In this document: one piece after another, positions 1-7,343 of the stretch | Numbering within the stretch: position 1 is the stretch's first letter | Layout: every line of letters starts with the position of its first letter | Assembly (NCBI RefSeq): GCF_004014805.1 | Contig: NZ_ATDN01000009.1 | Span: forward strand, 62,001-126,000 | Direction of reading: 5' to 3' | Origin: Mycolicibacterium elephantis DSM 44368 | Lineage (GTDB): Bacteria > Actinomycetota > Actinomycetes > Mycobacteriales > Mycobacteriaceae | DNA length: 64,000 bases | The notes under the pieces: model-generated | What the model was told of the DNA's origin: nothing | What the model saw: the letters and a program-made list of their open reading frames with translations, nothing else | Database searches by the model: none | Made by a program: the position numbers and the translations under genes

Positions 1-125
1 ACCACCAGCAGCGCGCCGATGATGTCGGCCTGCAGCATGCCCAGCGTGAACACCGGCCACGGGGTACGCGCCACCCACCGGACGAACGCGCTGATCCGCC
101 CGATCGGTATCGCTTCTGAGGCCAC
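1..125 (-). CDS. N-terminus of adenylate-cyclase-type membrane protein (partial)
   Basis: Only the first 41 codons are inside the window; the gene runs off the left edge. The frame opens with GTG right after an in-frame TGA at 129-131, so this is the first possible start. The visible protein has a short polar start, then FVRWVARTPWPVFTLGM and a hydrophobic stretch beginning LQADIIGALLV, i.e. the start of a first membrane segment. From memory this resembles the N-terminus of the Rv3645-type membrane adenylate cyclase (six membrane segments, HAMP, cyclase domain), which is divergent from holB in M. tuberculosis as it is here. The cyclase domain itself is not visible, so the call rests on a short match and on gene order. 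Confidence 0.5.
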   Translation of the reverse strand, partial: MASEAIPIGRISAFVRWVARTPWPVFTLGMLQADIIGALLV

Positions 126-169
126 GCGTCAACCGTATCGGGCGTCGGGGACGCAGACGTGGGCTGTGA

Positions 170-199
170 GACACACGTGTCGGTTCGCAGCACTACTGT
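170..199 (+). promoter_or_regulatory. divergent promoter region of holB: GACAC/GTGTC repeat and -10 TACTGT
   Basis: A TACTGT hexamer (194-199, fits TANNNT) ends 8 bases before the holB ATG, the spacing expected for a leaderless transcript. Just upstream lies the inverted repeat GACAC-AC-GTGTC (170-181), which could be an operator for either divergent gene. No clear -35 is visible. Inferred from pattern only. Confidence 0.4.
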
Positions 200-207
200 T
201 ATCGGCG

Positions 208-1424
208 ATGACGGGTGTGTTTTCGCGTCTGGTCGGCCAGCACGCGGTGGAAGCCGAGCTTGTGGCCGCTGCGCAGGCTGCACGCGGTGACGCACCTCAC
301 AGCGGCGGCTCCGAGACATCCACGCCACACACCATGACCCACGCGTGGCTGATCACCGGCCCGCCCGGGTCGGGCCGTTCGGTGGCGGCGTTGTGCTTCG
401 CCGCGGCGTTGCAGTGCACCTCGGACGGCGTGCCCGGCTGCGGGACCTGTCGCGCCTGCTCGACGACGATGGCGGGCACCCACGCCGACGTGCGCCGGAT
501 CATCCCCGAGGGGCTGTCGATCGGGGTCGACGACATGCGCGCGATCGTGCAGATCGCCGCGCGGCGGCCGTCGACCGGGCGGTGGCAGATCGTGCTGATC
601 GAGGACGCCGACCGGCTCACCGAAGGTGCGGCGAACGCGCTGCTCAAGGTCGTCGAGGAGCCGCCGCCGTCGACGGTGTTCCTGCTGTGCGCGCCGTCGG
701 TGGACCCTGAGGACATCGCGATCACACTGCGGTCGCGGTGCAGGCATGTGGCGCTGGTGACGCCGCCGGTGGAGGCCATCGCGAGCGTGCTGATCGAGAC
801 CGACGGGTTGCCCGAGGAGCAGGCCCGCTGGGCGGCGTCGGTCAGCGGCGGCCACGTCGGCAGGGCCCGGCGGCTGGCCACCGACGAGGATGCCCGGACG
901 CGCAGGCAGCGAGCGCTGGGGTTGGCGCGCGACGCCGCGACGCCGGCGCGGGCGTACGCGGCGGCCGAGGAGTTGGTGGGGGCGGCGGAGGCCGAGGCCT
1001 TGGCGTTGACGGTCGACCGCAACGAGTCCGAGACCGAGGAGTTGCGTACGGGGGGCGGGGGGGGGGGGGCGGGGGCACCGCGGGCACGCTGCGCGGTACC
1101 GCCGGAGCGCTCAAAGACCTTGAGCGACGCCAGAAGTCACGCCAGACCCGCGCCTCGCGCGACGCACTGGACCGTGCGCTGATCGATCTGGCCACCTACT
1201 TCCGCGACGCGCTGCTGGTGGCCACCGAGGCCCGTGACGTCCAGCCCAACCACCCGGACATGGCCGACCGCGTCGCCGCGATGGCCGCCCACGCCTCACC
1301 GGAGAAGCTGCTGCGCTGCATCGAAGCGGTGCTGGACTGCCGCGAGGCGTTGGCCGTCAACGTCAAGCCCAAATTCGCGGTCGATGCGATGGTCGCCACC
1401 GTCGGCCAAGCCCTGCGCGACTGA
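208..1424 (+). pseudogene. holB: DNA polymerase III subunit delta' with a frameshift in a G-run (probably sequence error)
   Basis: Clamp-loader delta' subunit, an AAA+-fold protein of the replisome. The start MTGVFSRLVGQ is typical of actinobacterial HolB; a degenerate P-loop (GPPGSGRS), a zinc cluster (CGTCRAC) and the sensor region (EDADRLTEGAANALLKVVEEPP) follow in frame 1. After ESETEELRT the frame is lost in the tract 1050-1075 (6 G, C, 13 G, C, 5 G) and homology resumes in another frame at TLRGTAGALKDLERRQKSR, running to VGQALRD at the end. One missing base (or two extra) in the tract restores a single protein of about 400 residues, the family length. Since HolB is essential, an assembly or sequencing error is likelier than a true loss; confidence refers to the gene identity. 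Confidence 0.85.
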
Positions 1425-1474
1425 GTTGGGACCACGGCCGGGCCTGCCGTAGACTCGTGCCGCCGCAAAGGCAC

Positions 1475-1550
1475 GCCACCTTAGCTCAGTCGGCAGAGCG
1501 GCTCACTCGTAATGAGCAGGTCAGGAGTTCGATTCTCCTAGGTGGCTCCA
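1475..1550 (+). tRNA. tRNA-Thr (anticodon CGU), CCA encoded
   Basis: A full cloverleaf can be folded by eye. The acceptor stem is GCCACCT (1475-1481) with AGGTGGC (1540-1546), the D arm contains AGCTCAGTCGGCAGAGC, the anticodon stem GCTCA/TGAGC encloses loop CTCGTAA with anticodon CGT at 1508-1510, and the T arm contains GTTCGATTC. The CCA end is encoded at 1548-1550. CGU reads ACG threonine codons. The 3' end overlaps the stop region of the convergent CMD-family gene by 13 bases. Confidence 0.96.
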
Positions 1551-1939
1551 TCGCGACCATCGCGACCATCCGTCGCCGTCAGCACCTCCTTGGCGATCGT
1601 CATCGCGGAGTTGGCCGCCGGAAACCCGGCGTAGCCGCTGCAGTGATAGATGACCTCGGCGATCTCGGCGTCGGTGAGGCCGTTGTTGCGGGCGATCTGG
1701 AAGTGGATCGACAGCTCGTCGCCGGCGCGCAGCGCGATCAGCGCGCCGAGCGTGACGAGGCTGCGGTCCCGGCGGCTCAGCCCGTCGCGGGTCCACAGCC
1801 GACCGAACACGTTGTCCATGGCAAGACCGAGCATCTCACCGCCAAACGAACCCTGGGGCAGCTCGACGTCGCCGTCGGGCAGCACGCCGGGAAGCAGCTC
1901 GCGGAAGACTCGAAGACCTTGTTCGCGCACATCTGTCAT
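1538..1939 (-). CDS. carboxymuconolactone decarboxylase (CMD) family protein
   Basis: 133 residues, the size of single-domain CMD/AhpD-like proteins. The central region RDRSLVTLGALIALRAGDEL followed by HFQIARNNGLTDAEIAEVIYHCSGYAGFP is the helical CMD core; members act as gamma-carboxymuconolactone decarboxylases or as thiol peroxidase-like proteins. The CxxC of AhpD is not present (a single Cys in YHCSGY), so an AhpD-like disulfide role is unlikely and the substrate is unknown. The C-terminus ends DGRDGRDGAT, encoded by a 9-base direct repeat, and its TAG stop lies inside the 3' end of the convergent tRNA-Thr gene, so the last codons are probably a recent extension. Upstream is the 584-residue membrane protein on the same strand. 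Confidence 0.8.
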   Translation of the reverse strand: MTDVREQGLRVFRELLPGVLPDGDVELPQGSFGGEMLGLAMDNVFGRLWTRDGLSRRDRSLVTLGALIALRAGDELSIHFQIARNNGLTDAEIAEVIYHCSGYAGFPAANSAMTIAKEVLTATDGRDGRDGAT

Positions 1940-1969
1940 ACCGACAGCGTGGCAGAGCCGGGCTGCCGG

Positions 1970-3724
1970 TTATCGGGGTGCGACGAACCCGACCGGCCCC
2001 GACGCGATGCACACCGACAGCGCGGCCGTGTTGGCGCGCACGTCGATCGCATCGCCTGCCCCCGCCAGCCGCACGTACACCGTGTTCAACCCGGGTCGCA
2101 CCGGCACCTTGACCTCACCGCCCTCCGACAGCGCCATCGTCATCGACCCGTCGCTGTTGGCCAGGTAGTTGATCTCCGCCGTCCAGTCCGCGGGCAGCAG
2201 CGGCCCGTCGAGCGGCATCCGAACCGGCGCATCCGGCTGCACCAGGTACCCGCAGTTGGGCTCCGGTCCCTCCATGATGCTGCGCACCCAGGTGACCTTG
2301 GCGTCGACGACATGTCCGCTGCTGTCCAGCATCCGCAGTTCTGTTGTTGCCGAGGCGAACTCGGGGCGCTCGGGCAGCAGCGCGAACATGCGGCTGGCGC
2401 GGTTCTCCGGGCCGACGACGCGCTGCAGCACGAGTGGGTCGACCTCCTGGTCGAGCATGGGCGCGCTCGACGTCCTGGCGGCTTCGGCCAGTCCCGCCGC
2501 CGCGTTGCGCAGGTATGGGCGCGCCGGGTTGTCGCGCCAGCTGGTCAGAAACGTCGAGGTCGAGTACAGGCTGCTGGCCACGAACGCCACGGCCAGCACA
2601 CACACCACGACGGTGCGGGGGCGTGAGGCGTCCAGCCAGCCCGAGCTCGCCCGGTTGGGTGCGCACAGGCCGACGGCGGCCAGCAGCGCCAGCACCACCA
2701 CGAGGTCGGGCAGATACCGCAGCGTCTGCGCCAACTCCAGCGCGGTGAACTGCGATGAGCGCATCAGATAGATCGGGATCTGGCAGGCCGCCGCATAGCC
2801 GAGGGCCACCAGCCACACCGGACCGATGCGCTGCTTGCGGGCGAAGCTGACCGCCACCACCGCGGCCAACGCCGCCCAGCCCAACACCATCACCGTCACC
2901 GGCGGGGTCCCCCACGGCGACGCCGGCGCCCACCGCTGCCAATTCCACGGGCCTCCAGCCAGACCCGGAACGATGCCGTGGGTCACGGAGCGGCGCAGCA
3001 GATCCCACGTCATCGCCACATCGCCGCTCCACCGCTTCTGGTCCACCACGACGAGGTACACCACGACCCACGCCGCTGTCACCGCCACGCACGGCACCCA
3101 CAGCCGAATCCCGCGCCGCCACACCGTCGTCACCGATCCGGCGCCGGTGACGTGGGCCAACAGCGCGGCGATCGTGAACGCGACGAACGGGATGACCGCG
3201 GCCTTCTCGAAGAACAGCAGACCGCCGATGAACACCAGGGTGCCCGTCACCGCGTACCGCCGATTCCCAGTGCGCACCAACAGGATCGCGTCTCCGCACA
3301 CCCAGGCCAGCGCCGCCAGCATCGGCAGCGAGTTCAGCGCCGCGGCCCACCACGCGAACCCGGGAACGGCCAGCGGAGTGAACAACGCGAACGTCAACGG
3401 CGCCAACAGCACCGGGCGCCAGCCGACGATGACGTGCAACGTGCGCAGCAACGCCAGCGATGCCAGCAGCTGCAGCACCACCAAGCTGATCGCCGGCCCG
3501 ATCCAGTTCAGCGGCGCCAGTCTGGTGATGCCGCCGGCGAGCAGAAACGCCGCGGGCATGACGTGGCCGTCGTGGTCGTCGAACAGGTACTGCGGCGACA
3601 GCAGGTTGTGTGTGCCCGCCCGGCCGATCAGGATCAGGTCGTCCCAGTAGAAGTAGCCGCCGAACGCCAGCGTCGCCCTGATGGCCAGCTGCACGACGAT
3701 CAAGGCCACCGCGGCGCAGGCCAC
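1970..3724 (-). CDS. polytopic membrane protein, GT-C glycosyltransferase-like (Rv3635-like)
   Basis: 584 residues with roughly ten hydrophobic segments in the first two thirds and a soluble, presumably periplasmic C-terminal domain of about 180 residues. Near the N-terminus, after the first membrane segment, comes FYWDDLILIGRAGT, an acidic loop motif like the catalytic DD/DE of GT-C glycosyltransferases. Such enzymes use polyprenyl-phosphate sugars outside the membrane; donor and acceptor cannot be told from the sequence. It follows galE on the same strand with only 19 bases between, as the Rv3635/galE1 pair does in M. tuberculosis (from memory), which fits a sugar-related role. The start is a GTG; a few more upstream residues (SLLRNR) are also open, so the true start is uncertain. 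Confidence 0.65.
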   Translation of the reverse strand: MACAAVALIVVQLAIRATLAFGGYFYWDDLILIGRAGTHNLLSPQYLFDDHDGHVMPAAFLLAGGITRLAPLNWIGPAISLVVLQLLASLALLRTLHVIVGWRPVLLAPLTFALFTPLAVPGFAWWAAALNSLPMLAALAWVCGDAILLVRTGNRRYAVTGTLVFIGGLLFFEKAAVIPFVAFTIAALLAHVTGAGSVTTVWRRGIRLWVPCVAVTAAWVVVYLVVVDQKRWSGDVAMTWDLLRRSVTHGIVPGLAGGPWNWQRWAPASPWGTPPVTVMVLGWAALAAVVAVSFARKQRIGPVWLVALGYAAACQIPIYLMRSSQFTALELAQTLRYLPDLVVVLALLAAVGLCAPNRASSGWLDASRPRTVVVCVLAVAFVASSLYSTSTFLTSWRDNPARPYLRNAAAGLAEAARTSSAPMLDQEVDPLVLQRVVGPENRASRMFALLPERPEFASATTELRMLDSSGHVVDAKVTWVRSIMEGPEPNCGYLVQPDAPVRMPLDGPLLPADWTAEINYLANSDGSMTMALSEGGEVKVPVRPGLNTVYVRLAGAGDAIDVRANTAALSVCIASGPVGFVAPR

Positions 3725-3743
3725 CCGGTTGCGAAGCAGAGAC

Positions 3744-4721
3744 CTAGCCCGGATAGGCCGCTCCCGCCTGCTGACGGGCGACCCACGCCGACCGCACCAT
3801 CTCTTCGACCGAATGCCGCATCCGCCAGTCGAGGTCCCGGGCGGCCAGGTCTTTCGACGCCACGATGCGGGCCGGATCCCCGGGGCGGCGCGGCCCGACC
3901 GTCGGCTCGAAGTCGATGCCGGTGACCTGGCGGATCGCAGTCATGATCTCGCGCACCGAGGTGCCGCTGCCGCTGCCGAGGTTGTACACCGCCTCGACCG
4001 GAGCGCCGGCGGCCAGACGCTTGGCCGCGGCGACATGAGCTGCCGCGAGATCCGAAACGTGGACGTAGTCACGCACGCAGGTGCCGTCGGGGGTGGGGTA
4101 GTCGTCGCCGTTGATCCTGGGAGTCTCGCCGCGGTAGAGCATGTCGAAGACGACCGGGAACAGGTTGTGCGGGCTGACGTCGAACAGCTCGGGCGAACCG
4201 GAGCCCACCACGTTGAAGTAGCGCAGGCTCGTGTGTCGCAGGCCGGTGGCCCGGGCGACGTCGCGCACGATCCACTCGCCGACCAATTTGCTCACCCCGT
4301 AAGGCGATTCGGGGGTGGTCGGGGTCTCTTCGGTGACGGTGTCGACGTCGGGGGTGCCGTAGGTGGCGGCGCTGGAGGAGAACACCAGCATGTCGGTGCC
4401 GGTGGCCGTCATCGCGTTGAGCAGGTTGACCATGGTCGTGACGTTCTGCTCGTAGGTGCGCAGCGGCTCGCGCACCGAGACGCCCGCGTACTTGAACCCC
4501 GCGATGTGAATGACGCCGGTGACGTGGTGGTCACGCAGCGTCTGTGTGACGAGTTCGGTGTCGAGCAGGCTGCCGCGCACCAACGGCACATCGGCCGGGA
4601 CGAACGACTCCAGGCCCGTGGACAGGTCGTCGATCACCACCACCGCCAGGTCGGCGTCGCGCAGCGCACGCACCACGTGAGAGCCGATGTAGCCGGCTCC
4701 GCCGGTCACCAGCCAGGTCAT
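3744..4721 (-). CDS. galE: UDP-glucose 4-epimerase
   Basis: 325 residues, an extended short-chain dehydrogenase. The NAD-binding motif TGGAGYIGSH is at residues 6-15, SSSAATYG carries the catalytic serine around 115-117, and YGVSK gives Tyr141/Lys145. The sequence SLRYFNVVGSG and the later RDYVHVSDLAAAH are typical of GalE. It interconverts UDP-glucose and UDP-galactose, supplying galactose for the arabinogalactan of the mycobacterial wall; by position it corresponds to galE1 (Rv3634c), although some relatives act on other UDP sugars. A GGGAGAGCAG ribosome binding region precedes the ATG. It is 70 bases downstream of the flippase-like gene on the same strand and probably leads the pair with the GT-C-like protein. 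Confidence 0.88.
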   Translation of the reverse strand: MTWLVTGGAGYIGSHVVRALRDADLAVVVIDDLSTGLESFVPADVPLVRGSLLDTELVTQTLRDHHVTGVIHIAGFKYAGVSVREPLRTYEQNVTTMVNLLNAMTATGTDMLVFSSSAATYGTPDVDTVTEETPTTPESPYGVSKLVGEWIVRDVARATGLRHTSLRYFNVVGSGSPELFDVSPHNLFPVVFDMLYRGETPRINGDDYPTPDGTCVRDYVHVSDLAAAHVAAAKRLAAGAPVEAVYNLGSGSGTSVREIMTAIRQVTGIDFEPTVGPRRPGDPARIVASKDLAARDLDWRMRHSVEEMVRSAWVARQQAGAAYPG

Positions 4722-4791
4722 CTGCTCTCCCTCGCGATAGATCGAAGTCGCATCCCGGCAGCATAGGTGCGGCTGCCCCGGGCCCGCGTCG

Positions 4792-6033
4792 TCACCGGGT
4801 GCTCTTGGCCAGCGCGGCCAGGTGCACCGCGATGCCCACCAGCGGACCGCACAGCAGCGCGATCACCGTGCGGGTTTCCAGCGGCAGCGGAAGCAGCAGC
4901 AACAGCGTCGAGGTGAGGGTCGCCGACACCCAGCCCAGCGAGTACGCCCGATGCAGGGCGGCCGCGACCGCTGCCGCTCCGGTCAGCGTCAGCAACGCGA
5001 TCGCCACCGCCGCGGCGGTCAACCAGGCCAGCAGCGCCCCGCCGGCCAGGTACTCGGGCCCGAACGCGGCGCGCAGCAGCCACGGCCCGAACACCCCGGC
5101 GGCCAGCACCCCCGCCAGTCCCAGGCCGCTCACCACGGCCGCCGGTGCCGCCAGCGCCCGCATCCGTTCGGTGCGCTGGTCGACGAAGTGCGCGATCAGG
5201 TTGCCTTGCATCGCGGTCAGCGGGACCAGCAGCGGGGCACGGGTCAGCGTCACCGCCAGGATCACCACGCCGCCGGCGGCGCCCAGTTCGCCCGTGGTGG
5301 CCTTGAGCAGCACCGGGAAGCCCATGACCAGGATCGCGCTGGCCCCGGCGGCGGCGATCGAATGCGCCGCGCCGCGCAGAAAGGTCGCGGTGCCGCCGGG
5401 GGTCAGCAGGCCGGCGGCTTCCCGCGTGGCCGGCGAGACGACCAGCATGATGAGCCAGGCCACCGCGCCGGCCACCGTGGCCCAGAGGTAGCCGACCAGT
5501 TCCCACCCGACCACGAACGTCGCCGCGGCCACCACCACCCGCAGCCCGGCGTCGGTGACCATCAGCGCGCCGTAGGGGGTCCACCGGTTCAGCCCGGCGA
5601 GCATGCCCAGCAGCGCGGCGTGCAGACAGAACCCGGCCAGCCCGGCGGCCAGTAGCGCGACGCTGAGCCAGCGCGCCTCGACGAACACCTGCGCCGACCA
5701 CAGCGGTGACGTGGTGACGATCAGCACCGCCGCGACCACCCCGACCATGGCCGCCACCTTGATCGGATGGGTGCGCGGCCCTTCGGCGACCTCGACGTAG
5801 CCGGCCGAGCGCACTTCCCTGGTGGCCTCCTGCAGCAGGCCGAACGCGGCGCCGGTGACCAGGCCAAACGCGCCCCAGAACACCCCGAACACCGCGAAAC
5901 CGGAGGGCTCGAGATCACGCGCGGCCAGATACAGCACCGTGTATCCGCACAGCGCCGACGCCGCGGTGGCCAGCCCGACCCGTGCCACGCTGCCTCGCGT
6001 GACCGGACCGGTGGGTGTTCCGGCGTCGGTCAC
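4792..6033 (-). CDS. flippase-like polytopic membrane protein (MATE/Wzx-like)
   Basis: 413 residues from the GTG start, which overlaps the TGA of the M1 peptidase gene as GTGA. About twelve hydrophobic segments are arranged as in polysaccharide-exporter or MOP-superfamily flippases; LYLAARDLEPSGFAVFGVFW near the N-terminus resembles the first repeat of Wzx/MATE proteins and FGPEYLAGGALLAWLTAAAV is another usual motif. Longer upstream reading would lie wholly inside the peptidase gene and has no support. Rv3630 of M. tuberculosis is of similar size and kind (memory). Because it is the third gene of the pls-peptidase operon, export of the polymer or of a lipid-linked intermediate is a reasonable but untested role. 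Confidence 0.7.
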   Translation of the reverse strand: MTDAGTPTGPVTRGSVARVGLATAASALCGYTVLYLAARDLEPSGFAVFGVFWGAFGLVTGAAFGLLQEATREVRSAGYVEVAEGPRTHPIKVAAMVGVVAAVLIVTTSPLWSAQVFVEARWLSVALLAAGLAGFCLHAALLGMLAGLNRWTPYGALMVTDAGLRVVVAAATFVVGWELVGYLWATVAGAVAWLIMLVVSPATREAAGLLTPGGTATFLRGAAHSIAAAGASAILVMGFPVLLKATTGELGAAGGVVILAVTLTRAPLLVPLTAMQGNLIAHFVDQRTERMRALAAPAAVVSGLGLAGVLAAGVFGPWLLRAAFGPEYLAGGALLAWLTAAAVAIALLTLTGAAAVAAALHRAYSLGWVSATLTSTLLLLLPLPLETRTVIALLCGPLVGIAVHLAALAKSTR

Positions 6034-7343
6034 GACGACGGTTCCAGCGCGGGCAGTGCCTGTTTGTACAGCCAGGCCTCGAACAAGGGGTGCAGCGACT
6101 CGTCGGCGTAGTGCGACGCCAGCTCGGTGAAATCGTCGGTGGCGACCGTGGCGTGCCGGTAACGCTGGGTCCAATCCCGAAGCAGCGCAAAGAAGTTGCG
6201 GTCACCGATGCTTTGCCGTAGCACGTGCAGGGTCAGGGCGCCGCGCTTGTAGACCCGGTCGTCGAACAGGTCGGCGACCCCCGGGTCGGCCAGCACCAGA
6301 TCCTGCGGCGCATCGGCCAGCCGCTGGTGATGGTGCCGTGCCCATTCGGCGGCGCTGCGTCCTCCGGAGTGTTCCGACCACAACCACTCGGCGTAGCAGG
6401 CGAACCCTTCGTGCAGCCAGATGTGTTGCCAGCGTTCGACGGTGACCGAGTTGCCGAACCACTGATGGGCCAGCTCGTGGGCGATGAGCCGCTCGGCGCG
6501 GCCCCTGCCGGTGCAGTGGTTGGCGCCGAAGATCGAGATTCCCTGTGCTTCAAGGGGTATCTCGAGCTCGTCGTCGGTGACGACGACGGTGTACCCATCG
6601 GCGAGCGGATAAGGCCCGAACCGCTCGCAGAACAACTGCATCATCTGCGGCTGACGGGCGAAGTCGGAGGCGAAGTTCTCGCGCAGCCGCTCGGGCAGCA
6701 CCGCGTTGATCGGAACACCGTTCTCGGACACCGGATATCGGTCGTAGCGTCCGATCTGCAAGGTCACCAGGTATGTGGAGGTCGGCTCGGGCGGTTCGTA
6801 GGTCCACGTGGTCATCCCGGCGTGCGCTTGCCGCGAGATCAGCTTGCCGTTGGCGACGGCATAGTAGGCGCTTTCGGTGCGGATCCGGACACGGACGCCG
6901 GCCTTGGCGCTGGGCCGGTCGTCGCACGGGAACCACGTCGGCGCGCCGTTGGGTTGGCCCGCCACCAGCGCACCGTCGGTGAGTTCCTCGAATCCGACGT
7001 CGCCCCAATGGGATCGGATCGGTCGCGGGTGGCCGCCGTAACGCACGACGATCGTCATCGCGGCGCCGGCGGGCAGTTCCTGCGCCAAGGTGATGTGCAG
7101 CTTGCCCGCCGACGCGCGGAACTTGGTGGGGCGCGCATCGTTGACGGCCACTTTCGAAACCGACAGCGCCCCGGACAGATCGAGTGTGAACGTGCGCAGC
7201 GGCGCCGACGTCACCGCGGTGATGGTGGCCGTCCCGGAGAGCCGGTTTGTCGCGACCTTGTATTCGAGGTCGAGGTCGTAACGGGAGACCCGGTAGCCGG
7301 AATTGCCGCTGTTCGGCAGGTAGGGGTCGATGATCTCCGTCAC
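6030..7343 (-). CDS. M1 family zinc metallo-aminopeptidase
   Basis: 437 residues, about half the length of PepN, lacking the large C-terminal helical domain. The N-terminal beta domain is followed by the zinc site HELAH (His289, Glu290, His293) with Glu312 eighteen residues later, the exact M1 spacing, and a Tyr in DDRVYKRGAL suits the transition-state tyrosine. The GxMEN substrate motif is replaced by LEAQG, as in other short actinobacterial M1 enzymes. No signal peptide is visible, so it appears cytosolic. The GTG start overlaps the TGA of the NRPS gene (GTGA), indicating translational coupling. From memory, in epsilon-poly-lysine producers a zinc aminopeptidase that degrades the polymer is encoded beside pls; this gene is placed to do the same, perhaps as self-protection or turnover. 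Confidence 0.85.
   Translation of the reverse strand: MTEIIDPYLPNSGNSGYRVSRYDLDLEYKVATNRLSGTATITAVTSAPLRTFTLDLSGALSVSKVAVNDARPTKFRASAGKLHITLAQELPAGAAMTIVVRYGGHPRPIRSHWGDVGFEELTDGALVAGQPNGAPTWFPCDDRPSAKAGVRVRIRTESAYYAVANGKLISRQAHAGMTTWTYEPPEPTSTYLVTLQIGRYDRYPVSENGVPINAVLPERLRENFASDFARQPQMMQLFCERFGPYPLADGYTVVVTDDELEIPLEAQGISIFGANHCTGRGRAERLIAHELAHQWFGNSVTVERWQHIWLHEGFACYAEWLWSEHSGGRSAAEWARHHHQRLADAPQDLVLADPGVADLFDDRVYKRGALTLHVLRQSIGDRNFFALLRDWTQRYRHATVATDDFTELASHYADESLHPLFEAWLYKQALPALEPSS

Noticed and set aside
1457-2626. 389-codon plus-strand frame across the tRNA and the minus-strand genes
   Set aside because: It includes the tRNA-Thr and runs opposite two better supported genes; composition is that of a shadow frame.
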